Below, piece after piece: positions 42,080-51,599 of a stretch of 64,000 nucleotides of DNA (the first letter of the stretch is position 1; every line of letters starts with the position of its first letter). The stretch lies in the NCBI RefSeq assembly GCF_947486615.1, contig NZ_CANKUD010000006.1:62001-126000 (forward strand), in the 5' to 3' direction. The notes under the pieces are model-generated. The model saw nothing but the letters and a program-made list of their open reading frames with translations. It made no database searches and was not told the DNA's origin. The position numbers were made by a program, and so were the translations under genes. This DNA comes from an uncultured Modestobacter sp. Lineage in GTDB: Bacteria > Actinomycetota > Actinomycetes > Mycobacteriales > Geodermatophilaceae.

Positions 42080-43885
42080 ATGCCTGCGCCCGTGCCCCTC
42101 TCGGCTGCTCCCGTCGTGCCCGGCTACGTGCTGGAGGAGCTGCTCGGGCAGGGCGGCTCCGGGCAGGTCTGGCGGGCCCGGCCCAGGTCCGGCGGGCCGC
42201 CGGTCGCGGTGAAGGTCCTGGTCCGCGGTGACCCGGGGCGGCAGGAGCGGGAGGCCGCGATGCTCGGCGAGCTCGACCACCCGCACCTGGTCCGGTTGCA
42301 CGAGGTGGTGCGCCGGGAGGTCCGCGAGGGGCCGGCGCAGGTCGCCCTGGTCCTCGACCTGCTCGCCGGCGGGAGCCTCGCCTCGCTGCTGGCCCGCCGG
42401 GGGCGGCTGCGGCCGGGGGAGGTGGTCACCACCGTCGCCCCGGTGGCGGCCGCACTGGCGCACGCCCACGAGCGCGGGGTGGTGCACGGCGACCTCTCGC
42501 CGGGCAACGTGGTGTTCACCGCGGAGGGGCGGCCGGTGCTCACCGACCTCGGCACGGCCCGGATCGTGGGCGACACCGCGCGGGCGGAGATGACACCGGC
42601 CTACGTCGACCCGGTGGTGGCACGCGGGGGTGCTCCGGGCCCGGCCTCGGACGTCTTCGGCGTCGCCGCTGCTGCCTTCCACGCGCTGACCGGGGTGGCG
42701 CCCTGGAACGCGGCCGGGCCCGGGGCCACGCTGAGCGTCGCCGCGGCCGGGCAGCTCCCCGATCTCGCCCTGCTGGCCCCGGAGGCCCCGGAGGAGCTGG
42801 TCCGGGTCGTGCTCCGCGGCCTGTCCGCCGAGCCGCACCTGCGCGGGTCGGCCGCCGCGTTCGCGCTCGACCTGCGGCACGCCTGCCGTCCCGAGCCGGT
42901 CCGGCTGCCGGTGGGCGGAGTGCCCGACGAGGAGCTGGGAGCGACCGGTCGCGGACCACGCACCGAGCTGACCCACCAGGTGCCCGGACGGCGCCGGGTG
43001 GCCGGGCACTCCGCCCCGGAGCCCGCCGGCCGGCTGACCCGGCTGCGGGCCGGTGTGCAGGGCCGCTGGCGGACCCTCGGTCATCCGGACCCGGACGGTC
43101 GGCTGCCGGCACGGGCAGCGGCCCGGCGGGTGGGGGTCGGGCTGCTGGTGCTGGCCGGCATCGCGGCCGGGCTGGCGGCCGCGGTCTGGGCCGGGACGAG
43201 CTGGGGTGGAGGGCCGGCACAGGGGCCGGTCCCGGCGGCCGAGAGCGCGGTGATCACCGCGGCTGCCGGACCTGCGGCAGCGGAGACGCCGGCCGACCCG
43301 GTCCCCGAGCCGCCGGGCACCGGATCGCCCGCCGCCGATGCGGATCGGCCGGGCACCGGATCGCCCGCAGCGGCTGCCGAGCCGTCAGGCGCCGGCCCGG
43401 CTGCCGCGGACAGCAGCGTGCCCGCCGCGCCCGCAGGTCCGCCGGAGCCGGCGGCGGGCAGTCCGTCACCGGAGGACCCGGTCGACGCCCGGGGCTGGGC
43501 CGACCTCGTCGACGGCCTCTACGACCAGCGGGCGGCTGCCTTCAGCGAGGGTGCGCCCGGCGGGCTCGACGCGGTCTACGCCGCGGACGCCGCGCTCCTG
43601 GCCCGGGACACGGAACAGCTGACCGCCCTGGCAGCGGCCGGACAGGTCGTGCGGGAGTTCGCCCCGCTGGTCGTGGAGGTCCGCGACGTGCAGTGGCAGG
43701 AACCGGGCCAGGTCCGCCTGCTCCTGGTCGACGTCATGCCGGACTACCGGGTGCAGACCCGGACCCCGGCGGGGGAGGTCGGGGACCCCGTCACCGTGCC
43801 GGGGCGCGGGGAGGCCGAGGTGGAGATGGTGCTGGACCGGGGACCTGACGGCTGGCGGATCGCCGACGCGTCCCTGGTCGGCTGA
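42080..43885 (+). CDS. Membrane Ser/Thr protein kinase
   Basis: A 601-residue Hanks-type kinase. The glycine loop is LGQGGSGQVW, the ATP-site Lys is in VAVKVL, the catalytic loop is HGDLSPGNVV (HGD instead of HRD) and the metal motif is DLG instead of DFG. One membrane helix (VGLLVLAGIAAGLAAAVW, about residues 351-368) leads to a Pro/Ala linker with a repeated PGTGSPA unit and a C-terminal extracytoplasmic domain (about residues 470-601) of no recognised family. Phosphorylation targets unknown. ATG 42080 is chosen by the leaderless -10 box. Confidence 0.9.
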   Translation: MPAPVPLSAAPVVPGYVLEELLGQGGSGQVWRARPRSGGPPVAVKVLVRGDPGRQEREAAMLGELDHPHLVRLHEVVRREVREGPAQVALVLDLLAGGSLASLLARRGRLRPGEVVTTVAPVAAALAHAHERGVVHGDLSPGNVVFTAEGRPVLTDLGTARIVGDTARAEMTPAYVDPVVARGGAPGPASDVFGVAAAAFHALTGVAPWNAAGPGATLSVAAAGQLPDLALLAPEAPEELVRVVLRGLSAEPHLRGSAAAFALDLRHACRPEPVRLPVGGVPDEELGATGRGPRTELTHQVPGRRRVAGHSAPEPAGRLTRLRAGVQGRWRTLGHPDPDGRLPARAAARRVGVGLLVLAGIAAGLAAAVWAGTSWGGGPAQGPVPAAESAVITAAAGPAAAETPADPVPEPPGTGSPAADADRPGTGSPAAAAEPSGAGPAAADSSVPAAPAGPPEPAAGSPSPEDPVDARGWADLVDGLYDQRAAAFSEGAPGGLDAVYAADAALLARDTEQLTALAAAGQVVREFAPLVVEVRDVQWQEPGQVRLLLVDVMPDYRVQTRTPAGEVGDPVTVPGRGEAEVEMVLDRGPDGWRIADASLVG

Positions 43886-43903
43886 CGGAGCTGCCCAGCG
43901 GGG

Positions 43904-44809
43904 TCAGCCGCGGGTCAGCGCGGCGGCCAGGGCACCGGGGAGCTCCGGCTGGCGGAACCGGAAACCGGCGGACTCCAGCACCGCCGGCACGGCCCGCTGG
44001 CCGGCCAGGACGCCGACCCGGGCGAACTCGCCGAGCACCAGCTGCAGGGCCGGGCCGGGCACGGTCAGCACCGCGGGACGGTGCACCGCCGCGGCGAACG
44101 CGGCGGTGAACTCGGCGTTGGTCACCGGCGTGGGCGCGCTCAGGTTGACCGGCCCGGACACGGATGCGGTGAGCAGGAAGCGGATCGCGTCCACCTCGTC
44201 CTGCAGGCCGATCCAGGGCATGTACTGGTCGCCCGAGCCGAGCTTGCCGCCCAGGCCCAGCCGGAACAGCGGAGCCAGTCGCCCCAGCAGACCACCGGGG
44301 CCGAGGACCAGTCCGGTGCGCAGCGTCGCCACCCGGACGCCGGCGTCCGCGGCCGGTGCGGTGGCCGCCTCCCACTCGACGCAGACCCGCGCCAGGAAGT
44401 CGTCGCCGGCCGGGTCCTCCTCGGTCACCACCCGCGAGCCGGTGTCGCCGTACCAGCCGACGGCGGAGGCGGAGAGCAGCACGCGGGGTCGGGTGGGGTC
44501 GGCGGCGGCCCCCTCGGCCAGCGCCCGGCTGACCGTCGTCGTGCTGTCGACGCGGCTGCGGAGCACCTGCTCCTTGTGCTTCGCCGTCCAGCGGCGGTCG
44601 CCCACGCCGACCCCGGCCAGGTTCACCACCGCGTCGACGTCGTCCAGCAGGCCCGGCGGGATGCGGTGCAGCCCGGGCTCCCACCGGTGCTCGTCGGCCG
44701 TGCGGGGGGTGCGGCGGACGAGGCGCAGCACCTCGTGCCCGTCGGCGGCCAGTGCGCGGACCAGCGCCGACCCGATCAGTCCGGACGAGCCCGTGACGGC
44801 GACCTTCAT
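43904..44809 (-). CDS. TIGR01777-family epimerase/NAD(P)-binding protein
   Basis: A 301-residue extended short-chain dehydrogenase. The Rossmann motif VTGSSGLIGSALVRAL is at the N-terminus; VNLAGVGVGDRRWT, LLSASAVGWYGDTG (active-site Tyr), YMPWIGLQDEVDAI and the C-terminal DUF1731-like segment follow. Often annotated as YfcH/SulA-like epimerase, with no firmly known substrate. M. tuberculosis Rv2216 occupies the same place next to dlaT. SD GGGAG before ATG 44809. Confidence 0.9.
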   Translation of the reverse strand: MKVAVTGSSGLIGSALVRALAADGHEVLRLVRRTPRTADEHRWEPGLHRIPPGLLDDVDAVVNLAGVGVGDRRWTAKHKEQVLRSRVDSTTTVSRALAEGAAADPTRPRVLLSASAVGWYGDTGSRVVTEEDPAGDDFLARVCVEWEAATAPAADAGVRVATLRTGLVLGPGGLLGRLAPLFRLGLGGKLGSGDQYMPWIGLQDEVDAIRFLLTASVSGPVNLSAPTPVTNAEFTAAFAAAVHRPAVLTVPGPALQLVLGEFARVGVLAGQRAVPAVLESAGFRFRQPELPGALAAALTRG

Positions 44810-44856
44810 CGAGTGCTCCCTGGGACGGGGCGGGCTGCGCCGCGGACGGACGACGA

Positions 44857-44937
44857 GGGGCCCCGGCGTGTGCCGGGGCCCCCATCCCCGTCCGGCGCCC
44901 CGCCCCGCGGGTGCGGGGGACGAGGCGCCGGACGGGG
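44857..44937. terminator. Two tandem terminator hairpins after sucB
   Basis: First hairpin: GGGGCCCCGGC (44857-44867) with GCCGGGGCCCC (44872-44882). Second: CCCCGTCCGGCGCC (44886-44899) with GGCGCCGGACGGGG (44924-44937). They lie downstream of the minus-strand E2 gene. Confidence 0.75.
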
Positions 44938-44944
44938 TCCTGCG

Positions 44945-46783
44945 TCAGGCGAGACCGAGCTCGCCCTCGAACTGACCGCCCTCCAGGCGCTCCTTGACCG
45001 TGGTCAGGAAGCGAGCGGCGTCGGCGCCGTCCACGATCCGGTGGTCGTAGCTCAGGGCCAGGTAGACCATCGACCGGATCGCCACGACCTCGCCCAGCTC
45101 CGGGTCCTTGATGACGACCGGGCGCTTGACCACCGAGCCGACGCCGAGGATGGCGACCTGCGGCTGGTTGATGATCGGGGTGTCGAACAGGGCGCCCCGG
45201 CTGCCGGTGTTGGTCAGCGTGAACGTCCCGCCGCCGAGCTCGTCCGGGGTCACCTTGTTGATCCGGGTGCGCTCGGCCAGGTCGGCGATCTTCCGGGCGA
45301 TGCCGGGGACGTTCAGGTCACCGGCGCCCCGGATGACCGGCACCAGCAGGCCACGCTCGGTGTCCACGGCGATGCCCAGGTTCTCGGCGTCGTGGTAGGT
45401 GACCGTGCCGGCCTCGAGGTCGACCGAGGAGTTCACCACCGGGTGGGCCTTCAGCGCCTCGACGGTCGCCTTGGCGAAGAACGGCAGGAACGACAGCTTG
45501 ACGCCCTCGCGGGCGACGAAGTCGTTCTTCACCTGGTCACGCAGCCTCGCGATCTTGGTGACGTCACCCTCGACCACCGTGGTCAGCTGGGCACTGACCT
45601 GCAGCGACTCGACCATCCGCTTGGCGATGACGGTGCGCAGCCGGGAGAGCTTCTCGGTGCGGCCGCGCAGCGAGGAGTCCGGGGTGGCGGCCGGCGAGGG
45701 CCGGGTGCCACCGGCGGCCGCCGGAGCAGCGGCGGCGGGCTTCGCGGCCTGCTCGGCTGCGGCGACCACGTCCTGCTTGCGGATCCGTCCGCCCACACCG
45801 GTGCCGGAGACCGACGCCAGGTCGACGCCGCGCTCGGCCGCCAGCCGGCGGACCAGCGGGGTCACGTAGGCGCCGCCGCCGTCCGGGGCCGGGGCCGCCG
45901 CCGGACGGGACGCCGGAGCCACCGCCTCGGCCGGGGAGGGCTGGTCGGTGGGCGACTGGGTCGGCATCGCGCCGCTGGAGCCGTAGTCGGCGCCGGGCTG
46001 ACCGGTGTCGGTGTTCGCCTCCACCGGGGTGGGCTGCGCCTGCTCGGCCTTCGGCTCCTCTGCGGCCTTCGGCTCCTCGGTGGCCTTCGGCTCCTCGGCC
46101 GGGGCCTGCTGCTGCGGCTGGGCCGGAGCCGAGGACGGCGCGGCACCGGCGGTGCCGATGACGGCGAGCTCCGCGCCGACGTCCACGGTCTCGTCCTCGT
46201 TGACCGTGATCGACAGCAGGGTGCCCGACACCGGGGCTGGGATCTCGGTGTCCACCTTGTCGGTGGAGACCTCCAGCAGCGCCTCGTCGGCGGTGACCTC
46301 GTCCCCGACGGCCTTCAGCCAGCGGGTCACGGTGCCCTCGGTGACGCTCTCGCCCAGCGCCGGCATGGTCACCGAGGTGCCCTCGCCGCCACCCGAGCCA
46401 CCCGAGTCACCGGACGGCGTCGGTGCCTCCTGGGCAGAAGCCTCCTGCGCGGGGGCCTCCTCGGCCGGGGCCTCCGCAGCGGGTGCCTCCTGCGCCGGCG
46501 ACTCCTCGGCCGGGGCCTCCTGCGCCGGGGCCGGCGAACCGCCGTCCTCGCCGCCGATCACCGCCAGCTCGGCGCCGACCTCGACCGTCTCGTCCTCGGC
46601 GACGACGATCTTGGTGAGCACGCCGGCCGCGGGCGAGGGGATCTCGGTGTCCACCTTGTCGGTGGACACCTCCAGGAGCGGCTCGTCGACCTCGACCTGA
46701 TCACCCTCCTGCTTCAGCCATCGGGTGACCGTGCCCTCGGTGACGCTCTCGCCCAGGGCGGGCATGGTGACGGACGTCGGCAT
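44945..46783 (-). CDS. sucB: Dihydrolipoamide acyltransferase (E2) of 2-oxoglutarate/pyruvate dehydrogenase
   Basis: A 612-residue E2 core. Two lipoyl domains, each with the lipoylated Lys in [10 protein letters not shown] (about residues 40 and 176), are joined by Glu/Ala/Pro linkers. Next come an E3-binding domain ([20 protein letters not shown], about residues 307-326) and the catalytic domain ending in [16 protein letters not shown]. In actinobacteria this DlaT/SucB-like E2 serves pyruvate dehydrogenase and, with peroxiredoxin partners, antioxidant defence. It follows lpdA by 63 bases on the same strand, giving E3 and E2 in one operon. Confidence 0.95.
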   Translation of the reverse strand: MPTSVTMPALGESVTEGTVTRWLKQEGDQVEVDEPLLEVSTDKVDTEIPSPAAGVLTKIVVAEDETVEVGAELAVIGGEDGGSPAPAQEAPAEESPAQEAPAAEAPAEEAPAQEASAQEAPTPSGDSGGSGGGEGTSVTMPALGESVTEGTVTRWLKAVGDEVTADEALLEVSTDKVDTEIPAPVSGTLLSITVNEDETVDVGAELAVIGTAGAAPSSAPAQPQQQAPAEEPKATEEPKAAEEPKAEQAQPTPVEANTDTGQPGADYGSSGAMPTQSPTDQPSPAEAVAPASRPAAAPAPDGGGAYVTPLVRRLAAERGVDLASVSGTGVGGRIRKQDVVAAAEQAAKPAAAAPAAAGGTRPSPAATPDSSLRGRTEKLSRLRTVIAKRMVESLQVSAQLTTVVEGDVTKIARLRDQVKNDFVAREGVKLSFLPFFAKATVEALKAHPVVNSSVDLEAGTVTYHDAENLGIAVDTERGLLVPVIRGAGDLNVPGIARKIADLAERTRINKVTPDELGGGTFTLTNTGSRGALFDTPIINQPQVAILGVGSVVKRPVVIKDPELGEVVAIRSMVYLALSYDHRIVDGADAARFLTTVKERLEGGQFEGELGLA

Positions 46784-46846
46784 CGAAGACAGGTCTCCTC
46801 AGGTCGTGGGGGTGGAGCAGCGGGTGGGGGAGCGGAAGGGCAGGGG

Positions 46847-48229
46847 TCAGCTGTGCGCGTGCAGTGGCTTGCCGGCCAGCACGAGGGCGGCCTCGCCGAG
46901 GGCCTCGCTCAGCGTCGGGTGCGGGTGGATCAGCTGGGCGACCTCCTCGGGCAGGGCCTCCCAGTTGTAGACCAGCTGGGCCTCGGCGACGAGGTCACCG
47001 ACGCGGCTGCCGACCATGTGCACACCGACGACCGGGCCGTTGTTGGCGACCCGGATGAGCTTCACGGCGCCGGCGGTCTTGAGGATCGCGGCGCGGCCGT
47101 TGCCGGCCAGGTCGTAGGTGGCGATCTCGACCTCGCCGTGCTTCTCCTTGGCCTGCGCCTCGGTGAGGCCGACCGAGGCGACCTCGGGCTCGGAGTAGGT
47201 GACGCGCGGGACGCCGGCGTAGTCGATCGGCACGACCGGCAGGCCGGCGAGCCGCTCGGCGACGAGGATGCCCTCGCCGAAGCCGACGTGGGCCAGCTGC
47301 AGGGTCGGCACCAGGTCCCCGACGGCGGAGATGGTCGGCACGTTGGTCTGCATGTACTCGTCGACGAGGACGTAGCCGCGGTCCATGGCGACCCCGGCCT
47401 CCTCGTAGCCCAGGCCCTGGCTGACCGGCCCGCGGCCGACGGCGACGAGCACCAGCTCGGCCTCGTGGGACTTGCCGTTCTCCAGGGAGACCTTCACGCC
47501 GTCGGCGGTGGTCTCGACCTTGGCGACCCGGCTGCCCAGGGAGAAGTCGATCTTGCGACGGCGGAAGGCCCGCTCCAGCAGCTTGGAGGAGGACTCGTCC
47601 TCCAGCGGCACCAGGTGCGGCAGGCCCTCGACGATGGTCACGTCGACGCCGAAGGACTTCCAGGCGCTGGCGAACTCGCAGCCGATGACGCCGCCGCCGA
47701 GGATGATCGCCGAGCCGGGCACCCGGTCGAGCTTGAGCGCGTGGTCGCTGGTGATGACCTTCGTGCCGTCGATCTCGATGCCGGGCAGCGAGCGGGCGTA
47801 GGAGCCGGTGGCCAGCAGGACGTGCTTGCCCTCGTAGGTCTGGTCGCCGACCTGGACGGCGGTCGGGGAGACCAGCCGGCCCTCGCCGGTCACGTAGGTG
47901 ATGCCGCGGCTCTTGATCAGGCCCTGCAGGCCCTTGTGGTTCTTGGAGATGACGCCGTCCTTGTAGGCGTTCACCCCGTCCATGTCGATGCCCGACAGCG
48001 TGGACTTGACGCCGAACTGCTCGCCCTCGCGGGCGTTGTCGGCGACCTCGGCGGTGTGCAGCAGCGCCTTGGTCGGGATGCAACCGCGGTGCAGGCAGGT
48101 GCCGCCGACCTTGTCCTTCTCGATCAGGACGACGCTCATGCCGAGCTCGGCTGCCCGCAGTGCCGCGGCGTAGCCACCCGAGCCACCACCGAGGATGACC
48201 AGGTCAGCGGGGGTGGTGGGTGCGCTCAC
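46847..48229 (-). CDS. lpdA: Dihydrolipoyl dehydrogenase (E3)
   Basis: A 460-residue flavoprotein reoxidising dihydrolipoamide with NAD+. FAD motif LVILGGGSGGYAAALRAAEL; redox disulfide in GGTCLHRGCIPTKAL; NAD motif AIILGGGVIGCEFASAW; and the C-terminal His-Glu dyad region LIHPHPTLSEALGEA. Length is normal. GTG 48229 has SD GAGGAG. It leads the operon with the E2 gene. It can also serve the glycine cleavage system (gcvT at 50 kb). Confidence 0.96.
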   Translation of the reverse strand: MSAPTTPADLVILGGGSGGYAAALRAAELGMSVVLIEKDKVGGTCLHRGCIPTKALLHTAEVADNAREGEQFGVKSTLSGIDMDGVNAYKDGVISKNHKGLQGLIKSRGITYVTGEGRLVSPTAVQVGDQTYEGKHVLLATGSYARSLPGIEIDGTKVITSDHALKLDRVPGSAIILGGGVIGCEFASAWKSFGVDVTIVEGLPHLVPLEDESSSKLLERAFRRRKIDFSLGSRVAKVETTADGVKVSLENGKSHEAELVLVAVGRGPVSQGLGYEEAGVAMDRGYVLVDEYMQTNVPTISAVGDLVPTLQLAHVGFGEGILVAERLAGLPVVPIDYAGVPRVTYSEPEVASVGLTEAQAKEKHGEVEIATYDLAGNGRAAILKTAGAVKLIRVANNGPVVGVHMVGSRVGDLVAEAQLVYNWEALPEEVAQLIHPHPTLSEALGEAALVLAGKPLHAHS

Positions 48230-48387
48230 AAGTGCTCCTCAGTGCTGGGTGACCCGGTGTGGTGCCGGGCACAACGATCGTGCGCCTGCCCATCCTGCCA
48301 CTCCCGGGAACGGTGCGTTCGGATGCTCCGTTGATCCCCTCTGGAGCGTCGCGGAGCCACCCGCGACCCCGGGGACGGGAGCAGGGC

Positions 48388-48738
48388 ATGGGGTTGTTCG
48401 ACCGGCTGCGCGGTCGCCGCGCCGGAGGCGGCGGTCGTGACCGCCGCGGCACGCTCGACCGGGCGTCCGGTGGGGCCGACCTCAGCCACCTGGAGCAGTT
48501 CGTCGCGACCCGCCGCGGGGTCGAGGGGTACGTCGAGCCGCGGACGGCGGTGACCGAGACGACGATCCTGCTGGTGGCCGCCGACGGGGAGTGGACGCGG
48601 CGGCGGATCGACGGCCCCGAGACCGCCCGCAAGCTCTCCCGCGACCTCGCCGTCCCGGTGTACGACGCGCAGGTGACCGGCTACCCGCAGCGGATGCGCG
48701 ACTGGAGCGCCCGGCAGAAGGACAACCGGCTGTCCTGA
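48388..48738 (+). CDS. Conserved hypothetical protein
   Basis: A 116-residue soluble protein: a basic Gly/Arg-rich N-terminus (GLFDRLRGRRAGGGGRDRRG), then a compact domain with LEQFVATRRGVEGYVEPRTA, TTILLVAADGEWTRRRI and the ending VPVYDAQVTGYPQRMRDW. Homologues occur beside pepA/lpd in actinobacteria; no function is known to me. ATG 48388 has SD GGGAGCAGGG. It is divergent from lpdA and convergent with pepA. Confidence 0.8.
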   Translation: MGLFDRLRGRRAGGGGRDRRGTLDRASGGADLSHLEQFVATRRGVEGYVEPRTAVTETTILLVAADGEWTRRRIDGPETARKLSRDLAVPVYDAQVTGYPQRMRDWSARQKDNRLS

Positions 48739-48749
48739 GCCGCGACGCC

Positions 48750-48792
48750 AGGAGGCCCCCGACCCGACGGATCGTCGGGTTGGGGGCCTCCT
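48750..48792. terminator. Bidirectional terminator hairpin
   Basis: 19-base arms (48750-48768 and 48774-48792), with one G-T pair and a 5-base loop, between convergent genes. Confidence 0.85.
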
Positions 48793-48812
48793 CGCGCGGG
48801 TGAGGCAGGCCG

Positions 48813-50324
48813 TCAGTCGTCCAGCAGGCCCTCGATGGTGGCCAGCAGCGTGCGGACGGGGACCCCGGTGCCGCCCTTGGGCGTGTGGCCCCACGGGGCG
48901 CCGGTGTTGTACGCCGGCCCGGCGACGTCGATGTGCGCCCAGGGCAGCCCGGCCGGGACGAACTCGGCCAGGAAGTGCCCGCCGACGAGCATCCCGCCCA
49001 TCCGGTCGGCGTTGGCGTTGACCATGTCGGCGACGGGGGAGTCCAGGCCACGGCGCAGCTCCGGGGGCAGCGGCATGCCCCACATCGGCTCACCGCTGCG
49101 CCTGCTCGCCTCGACGACCGCGTCGCGCAGGTCGTCGCTGCCCATGACCCCGGCGGTGCGGGTGCCCAGCGCGACCAGCTGGGCGCCGGTGAGGGTGGAG
49201 GTCTCCAGCAGGTAGGCGGGGGAGTCCTCGACGGCGCGGCAGATCGCGTCGGCGAGCACGACCCGGCCCTCGGCGTCGGTGTTGGTGATCTCGGCCTTCC
49301 GGCCGTTGCGGAAGGTGACCACGTCGGCGGGGCGGTAGGCGGTGCCGCTGGGCATGTTCTCCGCGATCGGCACGGTCGCGGTGACGTCGACCGGCAGGCC
49401 GAGCTCGGCGACCAGGCAGACGGTGGCGATCACGGCCGCGGCGCCGGCCATGTCGCTCTTCATGTCCTCCATCTTCGCCGCGGGCTTGATCGAGATGCCG
49501 CCGCTGTCGAAGGTGATGCCCTTGCCGACCAGCGCCACGCTGGTCTTGGCCTTCTTGCCCTTGTACTCCAGGCGCAGCAGCCGCGGACCGCGCACCGAGC
49601 CGCTCCCGACGGCGAGGATGCCGCCGTAGCCGCCGGCGGCGAGGCCCTTCTCGTCGAGCACCTCGACCGACAGCCCGGCCTTCTTGCCGGCGGCGGCACC
49701 GCGGGCGGCGAGCTCGGCCGGGTACAGGTCGTTGGGCGGGGTGTTGACCAGGTCGCGCACCAGGTAGACCGCGTCGACGACGGCGCGGACCCGGGCCAGC
49801 GGGGCCTTGGCGGCCGCGGCGTCGGGGACCACCAGCTCCACCGAGGACGGCGGGGTGGGCCGGTCGGCGGGCAGCTGGGACTTGTAGGCGGTGAACTCGT
49901 AGGCGCCCAGCAGCGAGCCCTCGCCGACGGCGTGCAGCCGGTCGGCGTCCGGGGCCCCGCCGACGGCCGCCAGCAGGCTGACCAGGGAGCTGCGGCCGGT
50001 CAGCGCGCGGCTGGCGGAACCGGCCGCGCGGCGGAGCGCCTCGGGGGAGTACCCCCCGGCCGGCTGGGGAGCGCCGAGGCCGACGACCGCGACCACCGGG
50101 AACGGGCCCTGACCGAAGGTCGGCAGCTTGGTGACCTCGTCCTCGCCGCCACGGGCGCCCAGGTCGGCGAGCGCGGTGAGCAGGCGGCCACCGAGCAGGC
50201 GGTCGACCGCATCGGCACCCGGTGTGCTGAGCAGCCCGTCGGGTCCCTTCCCGACGCCGACGACGACGGCGTCGGCGCTGAGCTTCTCGAGCGGGCGGTC
50301 GGTGGCGGAGACAGTCGGAGGCAC
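48813..50324 (-). CDS. pepA: Leucyl aminopeptidase (M17)
   Basis: A 503-residue cytosolic aminopeptidase. The C-terminal M17 domain has VGKGITFDSGGISIKPAAKM (catalytic Lys and metal-ligand Asp), KSDMAGAAAV and the hallmark NTDAEGRVVLADAI, which together bind two metals and bicarbonate. The N-terminal domain is the usual regulatory module. A TAGGAT box seven bases before the GTG at 50324 shows a leaderless start; frames extending further upstream are rejected. Corresponds in position to mycobacterial pepB. Confidence 0.96.
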   Translation of the reverse strand: MPPTVSATDRPLEKLSADAVVVGVGKGPDGLLSTPGADAVDRLLGGRLLTALADLGARGGEDEVTKLPTFGQGPFPVVAVVGLGAPQPAGGYSPEALRRAAGSASRALTGRSSLVSLLAAVGGAPDADRLHAVGEGSLLGAYEFTAYKSQLPADRPTPPSSVELVVPDAAAAKAPLARVRAVVDAVYLVRDLVNTPPNDLYPAELAARGAAAGKKAGLSVEVLDEKGLAAGGYGGILAVGSGSVRGPRLLRLEYKGKKAKTSVALVGKGITFDSGGISIKPAAKMEDMKSDMAGAAAVIATVCLVAELGLPVDVTATVPIAENMPSGTAYRPADVVTFRNGRKAEITNTDAEGRVVLADAICRAVEDSPAYLLETSTLTGAQLVALGTRTAGVMGSDDLRDAVVEASRRSGEPMWGMPLPPELRRGLDSPVADMVNANADRMGGMLVGGHFLAEFVPAGLPWAHIDVAGPAYNTGAPWGHTPKGGTGVPVRTLLATIEGLLDD

Positions 50325-50331
50325 GCGTCCG

Positions 50332-50337
50332 ATCCTA
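50332..50337 (-). promoter_or_regulatory. -10 box, leaderless promoter of pepA
   Basis: TAGGAT on the minus strand, seven bases before the GTG at 50324. Confidence 0.6.
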
Positions 50338-50429
50338 GGGAGGTGGTGAGCACCGCGTAGGACCGGAGTCGGACCGGTCGCCCCCGTGCTGGTCACGGGC
50401 TCGGGGACCCGACCGTCCGGGTGCTCCAC

Positions 50430-50435
50430 TAGCGT
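50430..50435 (+). promoter_or_regulatory. -10 box, leaderless promoter of gcvT
   Basis: TAGCGT lies seven bases before the GTG at 50443. No glycine-riboswitch fold is visible between the divergent pepA and gcvT promoters. Confidence 0.55.
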
Positions 50436-50442
50436 GCTGCCG

Positions 50443-51561
50443 GTGAGCCCGCTGACCTCCCCCCTGCACGAACGCCACGCGGCCGCCGGCGCCAAGTTCG
50501 CCGACTTCGGCGGCTGGTCCATGCCGATCGAGTACGCCGGCGGCGGGGTGCTGGCCGAGCACACCTCGGTGCGCGAGGGCGTCGGCCTCTTCGACGTCTC
50601 GCACCTGGGCACCGCCACCGTCCGCGGACCCGGGGCGGCGGCGTACGTCAACGCCTGCCTGACCAACGACCTCGGCAAGATCGGACCGGGGCAGGCGCAG
50701 TACACGCTGTGCTGCGTCGCCGACGGTCAGCCCGACGCCGGCGGGGTGGTCGACGACCTGATCGTGTACCTGCACGGCCCGGACGACGTCCTGCTGGTGC
50801 CCAACGCCGCCAACGCCGCCGACGTCCTGGCCCGGCTGGCGGCCGATGCCCCGGCCGGTGTGACGGTCACCGACCGGCACACCGAGGTCGCCGTCCTGGC
50901 GTTGCAGGGGCCGCGGTCGGCCGAGGTCCTGGCCGCCGTGGGGCTGCCCGGTGGGCTGGACTACATGTCCTTCGCCGAGACGCCGGGCACCGGCGGCGAC
51001 GAGGTGACCGTGTGCCGCACCGGCTACACCGGGGAGCACGGCTACGAGCTGCTGGTGGCCGCCGACCGCGCCGGGCGGCTGTGGGACGCGCTGCTGGCCG
51101 CCGGGGCCCCGGAGCAGATCCGGCCCTGTGGTCTGGGCGCCCGGGACACCCTGCGCACCGAGATGGGCTACCCGCTGCACGGCCACGAGCTGGCCCGGGA
51201 CATCACGCCCAACCAGGCGCGGTCCGGCTGGGCGGTGGGCTGGCAGAAGGAGGCCTTCTGGGGGCGGGAGGCGCTGCAGGCGGAGAAGGCCGCCGGGCCG
51301 GCGCGGCGGCTGTGGGGCCTGCAGGCCCCCGGCCGAGGCATCCCGCGCCCCGGGATGGCCGTGCTCGACGGGGACGGCGCCCGGATCGGTGAGGTGACCA
51401 GCGGGACGTTCTCCCCGACGTTGCGCACCGGCATCGCGCTGGCGCTGCTGGACACCACGTCGGGTGTGGCCGAGGGCAGCGAGGTGTCGGTCGACGTCCG
51501 GGGCCGGCCGCAGCCGGTCGTCGTCCGCCGTCCGCCGTTCGTGGAGTCCCACGTCCGGTGA
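50443..51561 (+). CDS. gcvT: Glycine cleavage system aminomethyltransferase (T protein)
   Basis: A 372-residue THF-dependent T protein that takes the aminomethyl group from lipoylated H protein. Landmarks are [20 protein letters not shown] at the N-terminus, [35 protein letters not shown] and [20 protein letters not shown]. Length is normal. GTG 50443 is supported by the -10 box and by homology; the open frame extends only slightly further. It depends on lipoate made by LipA/LipB. Confidence 0.95.
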   Translation: MSPLTSPLHERHAAAGAKFADFGGWSMPIEYAGGGVLAEHTSVREGVGLFDVSHLGTATVRGPGAAAYVNACLTNDLGKIGPGQAQYTLCCVADGQPDAGGVVDDLIVYLHGPDDVLLVPNAANAADVLARLAADAPAGVTVTDRHTEVAVLALQGPRSAEVLAAVGLPGGLDYMSFAETPGTGGDEVTVCRTGYTGEHGYELLVAADRAGRLWDALLAAGAPEQIRPCGLGARDTLRTEMGYPLHGHELARDITPNQARSGWAVGWQKEAFWGREALQAEKAAGPARRLWGLQAPGRGIPRPGMAVLDGDGARIGEVTSGTFSPTLRTGIALALLDTTSGVAEGSEVSVDVRGRPQPVVVRRPPFVESHVR

Positions 51562-51568
51562 CCGAGTG

Positions 51569-51595
51569 CTCCCCGCCGCCGCCGGCGGCGGGGAG
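51569..51595. terminator. Terminator hairpin between convergent genes
   Basis: CTCCCCGCCGCC (51569-51580) pairs with GGCGGCGGGGAG (51584-51595), between gcvT and the YihY/BrkB gene. Confidence 0.75.
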
Positions 51596-51599
51596 CGGC

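Noticed and set aside
50338-50442. Glycine riboswitch upstream of gcvT
   Set aside because: Only about 105 bases separate two divergent promoters, and the gcvT transcript appears leaderless, leaving no room for an aptamer.
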